A DNA stretch of 64,000 nucleotides, from NCBI RefSeq assembly GCF_014638995.1, contig NZ_BMFR01000010.1, positions 1-64,000 on the forward strand, given 5' to 3'. Shown here piece after piece: positions 52,680 to 62,547 of the stretch; the first letter of the stretch is position 1, and each line of letters starts with the position of its first letter. Below the pieces are notes generated by a model, which did no database searches, was not told where the DNA came from, and saw only the letters and a list, made by a program, of their open reading frames with translations. Position numbers and translations under genes: made by a program. This DNA comes from Virgibacillus oceani (GTDB lineage Bacteria; Bacillota; Bacilli; Bacillales; Amphibacillaceae).

Positions 52680-53018
52680 GTAGGGGAGGAGTAAATGGAG
52701 AATCAAATTAACAAGTGATATGTCACAGAACGATGTATTGTCCGGAAAATCAATCTTCACCAAACAAGTGCAATTGTTTGGAAGTGTATTCAAGAATAGG
52801 GCCATTTACTGAAGGGAAAATCCCAAGGAATATGGAATACTTATGGTAATGCTAGTGTGGTATTTGTGAAAAATTGCACTTAAACTATAGAGGGAAAAAG
52901 GGCAACAATTAATTCAGTCAACTTGTTTTTCATTCAACTGGGTAAATGAAAAATAAGTTTTCCGATTTCACAACACTCTAATTTGCCCTCTCATTTCTCT
53001 GAAGCTTGAACCTAAGAT

Positions 53019-54014
53019 TTATCTGTCAACGGTTTCTGGCTGTTTTTCGAGCCACCTATGCTTTACCAAAATATTGTAAGATAATGCTCCAGCCTCCATA
53101 GCATGCGTAAATACTTTAGAATAACTTAAGATTATATCTGAACGGAAGCTGGAACCTAATGAGGCACCATAATAGGAAAGAGCTGCATTTACTAAAAACG
53201 CCGCATGGGACACAATTAATTTATCAGAAAATGGACTTACAGTAGAGTTCGTTATCTCATTATCCCATTTCTCAGGTATTGGTAAATGGCCATGTTGTAA
53301 TATAGAGTCAAAGCTTTCGGCATCTTTCCCTGCTAATTTAACGTTTTTTAGCATAAATTTACGAACATCTTCCCGTACCGCCACCTGACTGAAAGCCAAA
53401 CTTAACGAACCGATAAATCCAGTTTTCATTGAATTAAAGAAAAGCGTACTAATTTCTGAACTGTTTAGTGGTCTTTTATCTCCAATTAAATTAGAAATGA
53501 ATCCTGGTGATTCGATAAACTCTGCCTCATGAGGTGAAGGAACGGATGGGACACTTGTATATTTCGGTTGTTTTTTAGCCAATTCAACTATTTTTTGGAA
53601 CAATTCCCTAGATGAGTTCGTACATTCAAAAAAATAATCTTGTAAGTCTTGCCGCTCTATATTAGTAATAGCTAAGCCATACGCAGATAATCCATGAATG
53701 GTCATAATATAGGAATAAAAAAGTAAAAACTGATCAGAAAACAAACGTGGAGCATTAACATTCACGTCTTTCTCTGTAAATCCTATTGGGACTTCGAAAT
53801 TAGCACTTTTCAAGAATTCGGTGATTCTCACAATATGGGTCTCAGATAACTGTAATGAGAATCTTAATATCGTTTTGATCTCTTTGTCCTCTACAATGTT
53901 AAGAAAATATTTATACACACAAATTGCCATACTATCGCTCGTATACTGGAGCCAAAGAGCGGAAACTTCAGCAGCTGTTAAAGAGTTGTACTTTTTTATA
54001 CCGAAAATACCCAA
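53019..54014 (-). CDS. DUF3231 family protein
   Basis: The 331-aa protein has two related helical halves of about 165 residues (LTAAEVSALWLQYTSDSM and SSEISTLFFNSMKTGF), typical of DUF3231, a duplicated ferritin-like-looking family common in spore formers. TTG 54014 (AGGAGG with 8-nt spacing) gives the family-like start MGIFGIKK; TTG 54020 is only 2 nt from the site. Single minus-strand gene. Function unknown. Confidence 0.85.
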   Translation of the reverse strand: MGIFGIKKYNSLTAAEVSALWLQYTSDSMAICVYKYFLNIVEDKEIKTILRFSLQLSETHIVRITEFLKSANFEVPIGFTEKDVNVNAPRLFSDQFLLFYSYIMTIHGLSAYGLAITNIERQDLQDYFFECTNSSRELFQKIVELAKKQPKYTSVPSVPSPHEAEFIESPGFISNLIGDKRPLNSSEISTLFFNSMKTGFIGSLSLAFSQVAVREDVRKFMLKNVKLAGKDAESFDSILQHGHLPIPEKWDNEITNSTVSPFSDKLIVSHAAFLVNAALSYYGASLGSSFRSDIILSYSKVFTHAMEAGALSYNILVKHRWLEKQPETVDR

Positions 54015-54020
54015 ATACAA

Positions 54021-54354
54021 TTCCTCCTATATTTTTAGTTGTTATTCTAAGGTTATATTTGGATATTGCGTATTGAATTATACACGTATGAAGAACTTTA
54101 GATTGCATAACCTCTATTAAAGTACATAAAACTAAAACTTACTATCTACAGTTACAGATTTCCGGGTATAAATAGCGTTTTCAAATTATCCTCATCGGGT
54201 AGACCTTGACGCTTAGTGCGATCAAGTTCACTGCGGCCGGATCCCAGTACAGACTCATTGCAAATCAACTGCACAAGCTTTATAGAGAAGATCGGACACA
54301 AGGTGATAGGAACGCAAGAAGTACTTTTAAGTGAATTTTCCTGTCAAAATTATA
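54021..54354. other. Intergenic stretch with a possible coding remnant
   Basis: On the minus strand about 54169-54290 reads LVQLICNESVLGSGRSELDR then KTLFIPGNL*, a plausible degraded gene end, without start or known family. The rest shows nothing. Confidence 0.35.
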
Positions 54355-55920
54355 TTATTCAATCGTTGCATTTAAGTAAATGAGCAATTTCAATGAAAAA
54401 TGTATATCAAGCATCTCATCCGGGTTTTTCAGATCAATGCCAGTTATATCCTGTATTTGCACAATTCGATTTTTTACGGTTTTCCAGTGTACATCGAGCC
54501 TTTCCGCCGTATTTTTAAAATTGTTATTTTCATCCAAATACGTAAGCAATGTATCTTGGAGTACATCCTTTTTTCTGAGGGGGGATTCCATAAGTATTTT
54601 AATTTTGGGATTAAGATAGTTTTCCAAAGTGACCTTTTTCTGCAGGTTATAAAAAGTTCGGTTAATCCCTATATCTGAATAGAAAAATATGCGCGATTCT
54701 GATTTTGAAGAAATATTTCCCCCTAATTTTATAGCTTCTTGGGCCTGAATAAAGGCAGCATTGAAATCTAATGAGGAATTAACAATATCTGATACTCCAA
54801 TATGAAATTCGGATAATGGATTTAAAAAGAACTCGATTATTTCATATAATATAGGCTTTATATTTACATTTTCTTTTTTTATTATATAGGCAATTCTTCC
54901 TGTTCCTAGCCACTGTTTTGCTATTTCTACTTGATTATAAAAAGAAAGGGTAATATGTTTATCCAATTGATTTAATAGCTTTGTATTAGTTCCTTCAGCA
55001 ACCACATATATAACCTGATAGCTATCACCTTTTTCCAAACCTATTATCTTTAGGGCTTGATTTCGCTCTGATAAGGAAAGGGACGCATTATGAATAAGGT
55101 TATCAAAGGATTGTTTAAACCTTTCTTGTTCTTTATGCTTCGATTCATTTTTAACATCGTTCAGCTTTATAAAGGATGCCGCAATGTGTATTGCGATTTT
55201 TTCCATTGGATTAACAGGTTTATTTTCCGTTGCTGTTATTAGAAATAGCTTATTTTTTTCATTCATTTGAATAGTGATAATATACGCATTTTTTGTTTGA
55301 TATACCGCCAGATAGTCATTTAGATCCATTGGTTGTACATCCAAATTTAATTCAGGAAGTGAAATTGATTCTGTTTGCACAATGGTTGTTCCTGAATCAT
55401 TTAATAGAAAAACTGGATGAGAGATAACTTTTTGAAGTGAACGTATAATACTTTGCTGGTCCTCTCCACCAATAGATAATCTCATGAATTTTTCATACAT
55501 TTTTCTGAAATAATTTAATTTTTTATTCTCTTCATTAAACAATAATTGCATTACGTCATGTGTCACTGTATTGTAATGGGTATTCTTGCTAATTTGAATG
55601 ATAGGTAGCTGAAACTTTTTCCCTCCATCTATAATTCCTTTTGGTACCTTTTTAACATACGCCTCTGTTTTTACAATAAGCGCGGAAATACCTTCTTCAT
55701 CTAAACGCTTCAAAAAATCCATTTGTTCATCGTAGGTAAAATTTTGCGTTGCATATAAACTTGTTAATAATACAGATTTTGGTTGAGCCCATCTTTCAAA
55801 TTCAGGTGATTCCATGACAGATATTTTTTCTACTTCTTTTTCCACACCTCTAAATCCTGATAAAAGACGACTTTCCTTCATAGCCGATAAAGTTAGGATA
55901 TCTTTAACTAATACAGACAT
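54355..55920 (-). CDS. PucR-family transcriptional regulator
   Basis: The 521-aa protein begins with the PucR N-terminal domain (VLVKDILTLSAMKESRLLSG), has a GGDEF-like/CdaR central region (FHIGVSDIVNSSLDFNAAF) and ends with the PucR C-terminal helix-turn-helix (FKNTAERLDVHWKTVKNRIV). PucR-type proteins control purine or other degradation genes. It is divergent from a nucleoside phosphorylase and transporter about 200 nt away, its likely targets. GGAGGTG lies about 5 nt before the start at 55920. Confidence 0.9.
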   Translation of the reverse strand: MSVLVKDILTLSAMKESRLLSGFRGVEKEVEKISVMESPEFERWAQPKSVLLTSLYATQNFTYDEQMDFLKRLDEEGISALIVKTEAYVKKVPKGIIDGGKKFQLPIIQISKNTHYNTVTHDVMQLLFNEENKKLNYFRKMYEKFMRLSIGGEDQQSIIRSLQKVISHPVFLLNDSGTTIVQTESISLPELNLDVQPMDLNDYLAVYQTKNAYIITIQMNEKNKLFLITATENKPVNPMEKIAIHIAASFIKLNDVKNESKHKEQERFKQSFDNLIHNASLSLSERNQALKIIGLEKGDSYQVIYVVAEGTNTKLLNQLDKHITLSFYNQVEIAKQWLGTGRIAYIIKKENVNIKPILYEIIEFFLNPLSEFHIGVSDIVNSSLDFNAAFIQAQEAIKLGGNISSKSESRIFFYSDIGINRTFYNLQKKVTLENYLNPKIKILMESPLRKKDVLQDTLLTYLDENNNFKNTAERLDVHWKTVKNRIVQIQDITGIDLKNPDEMLDIHFSLKLLIYLNATIE

Positions 55921-56119
55921 TTCACCACCTCCAAATGCGCTAAATGGGAAAAAAATAGCGCGGGAATTTCCCTTTAAGTCAATTGAATGTCATATCTGAA
56001 TAAGATTATACTATAACAAATATCACTATTACACTTATCGGATATACTTATTTATTCCTACTTTTTTGGTACAGAGGGTAAAGATCTGATTAATCTAAAC
56101 ATAAGAAAGGATATTGTCA

Positions 56120-56863
56120 ATGGAAAACATACATTTGAAAACGATTACCCAAGATGATTTGGGAGAGGTAACACTTCTTGTGGGGGATCCTGGGCGCGTA
56201 GAATTAATATCAGCCAATTGGGATGAAAGTCGCCTTCTAGTTGAAAACCGCGAATTTATTTTAGTTTCAGGCAAATGGAAGGGCAATATAGTATCAATTT
56301 GCTCAACTGGTATCGGTGTAGGCTCTACTGAAATAGCTATTATCGAATTAATTCAAAGCGGTGCTAAAAAGCTTGTACGTTTGGGTGGTTGTGGTTCTTG
56401 GAAGGGAGATATTGCTGCTGGGGATCTGTTAATGAATCATGCGATGGTCAGGGACCCGGGTATGCTTAGTGCTTATGTCAGTGACAATTATCCAGCAGTT
56501 GCTGATGTGAATTTACTCCAAGAAATCAAATTTTCGGCGATACAGAGTGGGTTTAGTGTTCATACCGGAATCGGCATGACAACGCAGAGCTATTATCTTG
56601 GACAAGGTCGTGTTCATGATATACCAAATGGACCACAGCCAAATGATGATTTTATGACTTATTGGCAAAATAGGAATGTAATTAATGCTGAAATGGAAAG
56701 TGCAGTTCTATTCCTTTTAGCGTCAATATATGATATTCCCGCAGCAAATTGCCTCGTTGTGCATGTAAATCGTATCGATGACCAATGGGTTCCAGATGAA
56801 AAATACCATAGATACCACGAAAAAGCAGCTATAGCAGTCCTTAATGCTTGTATTAATAAGTAA
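56120..56863 (+). CDS. Nucleoside phosphorylase (uridine phosphorylase-like)
   Basis: The 247-aa protein belongs to the NP-I phosphorylase fold: LLVGDPGRVELISANW (phosphate site), STGIGVGSTEIAIIELI, RLGGCGSW and the late INAEMESAVLFLLASI with the substrate-binding Glu. It cleaves a nucleoside to base and ribose-1-phosphate; whether pyrimidine or purine is unclear. ATG 56120 is preferred over TTG 56114 on spacing from AAAGGA. It is followed 33 nt later by the MFS gene and divergent from pucR. Confidence 0.88.
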   Translation: MENIHLKTITQDDLGEVTLLVGDPGRVELISANWDESRLLVENREFILVSGKWKGNIVSICSTGIGVGSTEIAIIELIQSGAKKLVRLGGCGSWKGDIAAGDLLMNHAMVRDPGMLSAYVSDNYPAVADVNLLQEIKFSAIQSGFSVHTGIGMTTQSYYLGQGRVHDIPNGPQPNDDFMTYWQNRNVINAEMESAVLFLLASIYDIPAANCLVVHVNRIDDQWVPDEKYHRYHEKAAIAVLNACINK

Positions 56864-56896
56864 ACGCTATAATTTTTAGAAAAGAGGGGAAGTCCT

Positions 56897-58153
56897 ATGG
56901 GTAGAAATCAACAAACCATTAATCGTGGTAATAGCAGTTATCAAAAAAAAGTGCTTGCTTCATCCATGTTAGGCTTGGGATTAGAAGGCATGGATATAAT
57001 GTTTCTGTCTTTTGTGCTAACTTCAATAATATCTGAGTTTGGAATTTCATCCGCAGCAGCCGGTTCAATATCATCTATTACTAACATTGGAATGCTTATT
57101 GGTGGAGTTGGCTTTGGGATTTTAGCAGATAAACACGGGCGTATCCGCATTTTTACGTATACTATAATTTTATTTGCTGTTGCTACGGTATTAATGGCAT
57201 TTGCTACTAATATTTATGAAATATATGTATTGCGCTTCCTAGCTGGTGTTGGTGGCGGCGGTGAATTTGGAATTGGAATGGCTTTAGTTGCGGAAGCCTT
57301 TTCTAAAGAAAAACGTGGAAGGATGACTTCTTGGGTGACAGTTGGTGGACAATTGGGAGCAGTATTAGCAGCTGTCTCTGCCGCAATTGTCATCCCGACA
57401 TTGGGATGGAGAGCATTATTCATTGTCGGCGTACTTCCAGTGATTTTAGCCTTTTATGTTAGAAGAAATTTAGATGAAACAAAAGCATGGAAAAATGCCC
57501 AACTAGAATTAGAGAAGGAAAAGAAGGCAAAAAAAAGTACACTTGGTTTCTTATTTAACTCTCCAAGAACCGCATATGTTACCATTGCACTTACAATAAT
57601 GTCTACAGTTCAAGTGGCTGGATATTTTGGTTTAATGAATTGGCTGCCATCTATTTTACAAGAGCAGTTAGGGCTGTCAGTTTCGGGTTCATCATTGTGG
57701 ATGATTAGTACGATCTTAGGTATGATTGCAGGTATGCTACTCTTTGGGCAAATATTAGACCGTTTAGGTGCAAAAGTGTCCTATGGAATCTTTCTTATCG
57801 CATCTGCAGCTTCTGTTTTTTTGTATGTATTCGCCCAAAGTGCTGTAACCATACTTATAGGTGGAGCTATTGTTGGCTTTTTTGCTAACGGAATGAATGC
57901 CGGGTATGGTGCACTCATTTCTAGTTTCTATCCAACCGTTGCAAGAAGTACAGCTAATAATCTAATTTTTAATACTGGACGAGCTCTTGGGGGTCTTTCG
58001 CCAATTGTTATTGGGTTTTTACTGGATAACTATAGTATCACAGCTGCAATGGCATTTTTATCGATATTGTACTTAATTTCTTTCATCATTATTATGACAT
58101 TGCGTGATAATCCAATGAAAGGAATGAAACACGCCGAAAGAAAAAATATATAG
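56897..58153 (+). CDS. MFS transporter (AAHS/sugar-porter-like)
   Basis: The 418-aa protein has about 12 membrane helices, the MFS motif GFGILADKHGRIRIF between helices 2 and 3, GVGGGGEFGIGMALVAE and a WRALFIVGVLP stretch, similar to the proton symporters of aromatic acids or sugars. Its position after the nucleoside phosphorylase in the PucR locus suggests import of a nucleoside or related compound (inference). AGAGGGGAAG precedes the ATG. A terminator lies at 58261. Confidence 0.88.
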   Translation: MGRNQQTINRGNSSYQKKVLASSMLGLGLEGMDIMFLSFVLTSIISEFGISSAAAGSISSITNIGMLIGGVGFGILADKHGRIRIFTYTIILFAVATVLMAFATNIYEIYVLRFLAGVGGGGEFGIGMALVAEAFSKEKRGRMTSWVTVGGQLGAVLAAVSAAIVIPTLGWRALFIVGVLPVILAFYVRRNLDETKAWKNAQLELEKEKKAKKSTLGFLFNSPRTAYVTIALTIMSTVQVAGYFGLMNWLPSILQEQLGLSVSGSSLWMISTILGMIAGMLLFGQILDRLGAKVSYGIFLIASAASVFLYVFAQSAVTILIGGAIVGFFANGMNAGYGALISSFYPTVARSTANNLIFNTGRALGGLSPIVIGFLLDNYSITAAMAFLSILYLISFIIIMTLRDNPMKGMKHAERKNI

Positions 58154-58260
58154 GTAGTGTGTGTTCTGCAAGGAAGCGGAAATGATCTCTGTAGTTATTT
58201 ACCGACAAGATATTTTAAATTGTGCAATAAAAGGAACAATTTTACGATTGACATCCCCTT

Positions 58261-58298
58261 AAAATACAAGCCGCCCGTGAATGGGCGGTTTGTATTTT
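58261..58298. terminator. Bidirectional terminator after the MFS gene
   Basis: AAAATACAAGCCGCCC pairs with GGGCGGTTTGTATTTT (6-nt loop); T-runs on both strands serve the two converging genes. Confidence 0.9.
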
Positions 58299-58321
58299 AG
58301 AGTTGTTCTCTGAGACATTAG

Positions 58322-58915
58322 TTACTGCTCTAGAACAGTCCGATACGTTGCGATGATGACACCTGTATCCGTGGTTACTGAATCAACTAGTTTAAGGTGT
58401 GCAAGCGAGCCATCACCAAGAAACAAGCGGCGTCCTTTACCAAGAACCAGCGGATGAATCATCAGCACGTACTCGTCGATTAAATCATGCTGCATTAATG
58501 ACTGTACGAGCTCTCCGCTTCCGAAAATAACTATCGTCTTATTATGTTCCTTTTTGAGCTGGGCGACTGTTTCAGGAATGTTCCCTTTTAGGAGTATGGA
58601 ATTTTCCCAGGGCAACGGTTCAACCATAGTAGTAGAGGCAACGAATTTCTCTACATTGCTGAGTGCTTTGGCAATAGATTGATCCCTGGACTGGTCTTTC
58701 CAGGCGTTTGCTAAACCTTCATAGGTGGTACGCCCAACCAGCAAAGACCATGAACTGCTCATATATTTGCTCTGTACCTTCATCATGACAGGATCATTCC
58801 CAGCCTCTGCCCAACCACCGTACTCGAAACCATCTCGTGTGTCCTCATCCGGCAGTCCGGGGCTTTGCATCACGCCATCGAGTGTCAAATGTTCGATTAC
58901 TACGATTTTGCTCAT
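58322..58915 (-). CDS. Dihydrofolate reductase family protein 2
   Basis: The 197-aa protein reads VVIEHLTLDGVMQSPG, LLVGRTTYEGLANAW and FGSGELVQSL, then LIDEYVLMIHPLVLGKGRRL, the DHFR/RibD-C family pattern, of the same superfamily as 1337-1891. ATG 58915 has GGGAG about 10 nt upstream; GTG 58924 is only 1-2 nt from it. Single-gene unit; substrate unknown. Confidence 0.85.
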   Translation of the reverse strand: MSKIVVIEHLTLDGVMQSPGLPDEDTRDGFEYGGWAEAGNDPVMMKVQSKYMSSSWSLLVGRTTYEGLANAWKDQSRDQSIAKALSNVEKFVASTTMVEPLPWENSILLKGNIPETVAQLKKEHNKTIVIFGSGELVQSLMQHDLIDEYVLMIHPLVLGKGRRLFLGDGSLAHLKLVDSVTTDTGVIIATYRTVLEQ

Positions 58916-58924
58916 TTCTTTCAC

Positions 58925-59328
58925 TCTCCCTTTCTTAGTTCCCTTTCATAAGTCCCTTTATTATAGCACTTTTAAAAACCTTGGCTTCTTCTGGATTGCT
59001 ATCTTGGATATATTATTCCAGAATAAGGCGCAACTTTAGAACAAGGGAATTGCATTATAACCATCTAAATGAAGTAATAATTTAGATTCGATTTTTGACA
59101 AAGATCTTTTCATGCAATGTATTACTTAACGTACGACTTTTTCGTTTTGCGAGGTGACCCTATGGTCGTCAAGTTTGTATAGAGAAATACTTAATGATTC
59201 GAGTGCGTTTATAGAGAGCCAAGCAGCTCACTTTTTGTTCTTTATTCAATGAAGGATTTTCGACTGCTGACATTGAATGTATATAGAGAGCAATAAACCC
59301 CAAATGAAATCAAAGTTTTTATTGCCAG
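58925..59328. other. Intergenic stretch without recognisable gene
   Basis: About 400 bp of AT-rich sequence between the DHFR-family gene and the decayed membrane protein fragment. I see no reading frame, RNA fold or repeat that I can support. Confidence 0.4.
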
Positions 59329-59470
59329 CTATGAATTCCTCCGGTTTAATTGTCGGTAACGCATAGCTGCGCCAATGATAATCATAATGGCTAAAAAAAT
59401 GTGAACCGAAACAGGGCATTCCATCCTAAATATTGACCAACCACTCCACCAAAAATATTATGGGTAATTT
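59329..59470 (-). pseudogene. C-terminal fragment of an MFS-like membrane protein
   Basis: Minus-strand residues GGVVGQYLGWNALF and FLAIMIIIGAAMRYRQ join across a T7 homopolymer near 59398, typical of slippage; the N-terminal bulk is gone. No RBS or start. Confidence 0.5.
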
Positions 59471-59547
59471 GGAAAGTGCCCTTGTTCTTCCTAAAATATA
59501 TGAAGTATTGCACTTGAATTAGGTATTAAAGTTGGTTGTTATGTAAT

Positions 59548-59561
59548 TGATCAATCAATAA
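59548..59561 (+). promoter_or_regulatory. Candidate TetR operator (site 1)
   Basis: TGATCAATCAATAA lies 24 bp before the tetR ATG; its exact reverse complement lies before the NAD(P)-binding gene at 60141-60154. Confidence 0.55.
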
Positions 59562-59585
59562 ATAACTGTGAGTAGGTGTTTACGT

Positions 59586-60104
59586 ATGGTTAGACCAAAA
59601 AAGGAAAATCGTAAGGAAGATATACTTGAGGCTGGAATAGAAGTTTTTGCAAAAAGAGGTTATTATAATACAACAACTGCACTCATTGCAGAAAAAGCGG
59701 GTATATCTCAACCTTATGTCTTTAAATTTTTTAAAACAAAGGAAGACTTGTTTATCGCGGCATTAGATAGGGCATTTGAACGAATCATTCAAACCTTTGA
59801 AAGTGTAGAGGCAAGCCAAGACCATCTGGTCACCAAAATGATTGGCGCATATAAAGGGTTGTCTGAATCAAATCCCAATGAAATTTCGTTGCAGGTGATA
59901 TGTTTTTCAGTGACGGAAGAGGCAATACAACAATCTATAAGGAAAGGCTTGTCACGTATTAGAAATTATACGCTGGAAAGGTTTCAGTCGGCAGGAATTC
60001 CAAATGCGGATAGAGAAGTCACGACATTTTTGGCAAGGGGGATACTCTGTAATATTTCCTTTTTCATAGATTTACCTGAACTTATTGACGGTGAACAAAG
60101 CTGA
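59586..60104 (+). CDS. TetR-family transcriptional regulator
   Basis: The 172-aa protein has a TetR HTH at residues 12-58: DILEAGIEVFAKRGYYNTTT then KAGISQPYVFKFFKTKEDLF. The C-terminal domain that would bind a ligand is helical and unassigned. ATG 59586 (TAGGTG upstream) is preferred over 59568. Shared inverted operator sequences suggest it controls itself and the NAD(P)-binding gene. Confidence 0.88.
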   Translation: MVRPKKENRKEDILEAGIEVFAKRGYYNTTTALIAEKAGISQPYVFKFFKTKEDLFIAALDRAFERIIQTFESVEASQDHLVTKMIGAYKGLSESNPNEISLQVICFSVTEEAIQQSIRKGLSRIRNYTLERFQSAGIPNADREVTTFLARGILCNISFFIDLPELIDGEQS

Positions 60105-60140
60105 TGAGGTATTGTCATCGGTTTTTTTACTCAAATTTAG

Positions 60141-60154
60141 TTATTGATTGATCA
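60141..60154 (+). promoter_or_regulatory. Candidate TetR operator (site 2)
   Basis: TTATTGATTGATCA, the exact 14-bp reverse complement of site 1, lies 23 bp before the start of the NAD(P)-binding gene. Confidence 0.55.
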
Positions 60155-60176
60155 CTAAATAAAAGGGGATGGGATT

Positions 60177-61131
60177 ATGAAAACTGCAATTGTATTAGGA
60201 GCAACTGGTGGAACTGGTCAGGTTATCGTCTCAGAATTACTAGAGAGACAGATAGAAGTCATTGCTTTCGGGCGTTCCGAAAGTAAATTGAAAACATTAA
60301 TGGAGGAGCACGATTTTGACCAACGACTGTCATACAAACTGGGAAATATATTTGATCATCAAACTATTGTTGACGCGGCAAAAGACGCAGATGTTATATT
60401 CCAATGCGCCAACGTTAAATATCAAGAGATGGAGTGAAAACTTCATTTGCTTGGGGAAAGTGTAATGAAATCAGCAGATATTTTGAAGATGAGGATTGTT
60501 ATTGTAGATGGTATCTATGTACGGACATCAAGTTGCAAAAGGAGATGAAAATCATCCACAACAGCCACACACGAAAAAAGGTAAGTTACGAGTAGAATTT
60601 GAGAAATTAATATTTAGTAACAAATGGGAGAATGCAAAGGCATTAATTGTAAGGCTGCCAGATTATTATGGTGCTACCTCAAATAATTCCTATTTACAGC
60701 CCACATTGGAAGGGTTGGCAGCTCATAAGATTTCTATATTTATTGGGAATATGAATACACCACGGGAATATGTATATTTACCAGATGCAGCAAAGATGAT
60801 TGTAAATATAGCAGAAAAAGACGATGCTTATGGAGAAAACTGGAATATACCTGGATCAGGATTGATATCAGGTAAGGAAATTGTCCAAATAGCTCGTAAG
60901 GTAACTGAAAATCGAAAGTTGGTCATCCCTTTAAATAAAACTGCTATTCGTTTAATTGGCGTGTTTGATCCATTTATGAGGGAGATGGTTGAGATCATGT
61001 ACCTCACCAAAGAGGGGTTTGTTCTGAGTGGGGAAAAATATGAAAAACGGATCGGCCCCATACCAGCAACAACCTTCAAAAAAGGTCTTGAAGAAACATT
61101 AGGACTGTTAATGCATAATAAAAAACATTAA
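60177..61131 (+). pseudogene. NAD(P)-binding epimerase/NmrA-like gene, broken
   Basis: The N-terminal part (MKTAIVLGATGGTGQVI, Rossmann fold GxxGxxG) stops at TGA 60435 after VKYQEME; the same frame continues KLHLLGESVMKSAD and MRIVIVDGIYV, suggesting the TGA was a sense codon. A second break near 60515 shifts the frame to YGHQVAKGDENHP and the rest, with GKEIVQIARKV and the C-terminal ATTFKKGLEETLG, to 61131. So at least one nonsense and one frameshift change; the total length (about 300 aa) fits the family. RBS AAAAGGGG. Confidence 0.85.
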
Positions 61132-61779
61132 ACGGTTAAGCGGTAGGGGTTGATGGAGAGCTGAAGAGAGTGAGGTCCCAATTTAGGGAGTGGCAACGGT
61201 TCGCGAAAAAACAGGAATCGTTGCCGTTTCCCACCGGCTTAATGGTTTTTCTTTACAAGGCGGAAGATATTAAAAAATTAATATTTTGGCGGGTTTGGTA
61301 TTGGATGTTGTCAATGTGTTGAATGGGTGATTCTTGTAACCCAAACAAAAAAACACATTGATAATATGGGATTAGAAATAAAATGGTGTAGCGGGTAAAT
61401 ATGTTCCACTATTACGAAGCAAATATTATTTTATCAAGAATGACTTCACTATTTGAATAGTGTATCCTACTGCAAGGATTCAATTAATGCAATAACACAT
61501 TAGAATTAACAAAGATTTAAGATCATTGTTAAGATGCTAAAGGGTCAGTTTTTAAAAGTTTATACATTTTTTAGAAATGTTTCAGATGAAGTTTAGAATT
61601 ACTTGTTAAAGTAGTAGTGCGGAAAGGTAGATAGCATGCTGTATCAAGTAATTGTAGTTTTTCTAAACTGCGTTTGTTTCAGATAAGTATGTTTTTAAGA
61701 AAATGAAGTAGGGTGATTTTATGATACAAATGATTGTAGGCAGGTATTAGTATATTTTGAGTTAAAAAGGATGAGATAA
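61132..61779. other. Intergenic stretch without recognisable gene
   Basis: About 650 bp of AT-rich sequence; only a weak hairpin (GGCAACGG...CGTTGCC, 61190-61227) without a T-run is seen. No reading frame with a supported start, no tRNA and no repeat were found. Confidence 0.45.
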
Positions 61780-62334
61780 GTGAAAAATAGACATGAAAGC
61801 GCGAACGTTCCTGTTTGGGCAATAGAGGCGGTAGAAATACAAAAGAACAATCCTAAGTGGTTAGATAAAGGTGCTAAGGAGAGAGAAACCCTTTACAAAT
61901 TACTGTCCCCTTTTGGTATCAAAGAAGTTGAGCATATAGGTAGTACATCTATTCCCCATTTACCAGCTAAACCGATCATTGATTTAATGGCATCTATTTC
62001 GTCCATGAATCAACTGAAGAAAATTAGGGACGTATTGACAACTGACGGTTGGCATTATGTATCACCTGAGTTAGATATGCAACCATGGAGAAGATTTTTT
62101 GTAAAAGTAAAGAATGATAAAAGGTTCGCGCATTTACATCTTGTGAAAATAGGAGAAAAGCGCTGGGAAGAGCGACTGAGATTTCGTAATATATTAAGAG
62201 CAAACCCATATTTAGTTGATGAATATACAGTAGTAAAAAATGAACTAGCAAAAAAATTTAGAAATGATAGAGAAGCATATACAGAAGCTAAAACGGATTT
62301 TATCAACCGTGTATTAAGTATTTATCATGAATAG
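61780..62334 (+). CDS. GrpB family (UPF0157) nucleotidyltransferase-like protein
   Basis: The 184-aa protein has the GrpB family marks VEHIGSTSIPHLPAKPIID and RRFFVKVKNDKRFAHLHLV, then RDVLTTDGWHYVSPE-like spacing. GrpB proteins share the nucleotidyltransferase fold, with G(S)x motifs and Asp ligands; activities are unproven. GTG 61780 has AAGGATGAG 5 nt upstream. Single-gene unit. Confidence 0.88.
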   Translation: MKNRHESANVPVWAIEAVEIQKNNPKWLDKGAKERETLYKLLSPFGIKEVEHIGSTSIPHLPAKPIIDLMASISSMNQLKKIRDVLTTDGWHYVSPELDMQPWRRFFVKVKNDKRFAHLHLVKIGEKRWEERLRFRNILRANPYLVDEYTVVKNELAKKFRNDREAYTEAKTDFINRVLSIYHE

Positions 62335-62547
62335 ATATACAATGGATAAATATACAAAAAAAGGAGCAACTATAAAGAATATAGAAAAGAAAACCCATAT
62401 GAACTAGAGAGGATTTGTTTAAGCATAAGTGAATTAAATCTATTTACGTTATCGTATTTTAACTCTTTTGCGATAGGGAGCGAGAATTGAAAACGGTTTG
62501 TGCCGAATTTTTCTTTAAAAGGTCCGGTTTTTTAAAAGGGGATAAGT

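Noticed and set aside
54169..54290. Minus-strand open frame as a real gene
   Set aside because: There is no start, no ribosome site and no family; listed only as a possible remnant.
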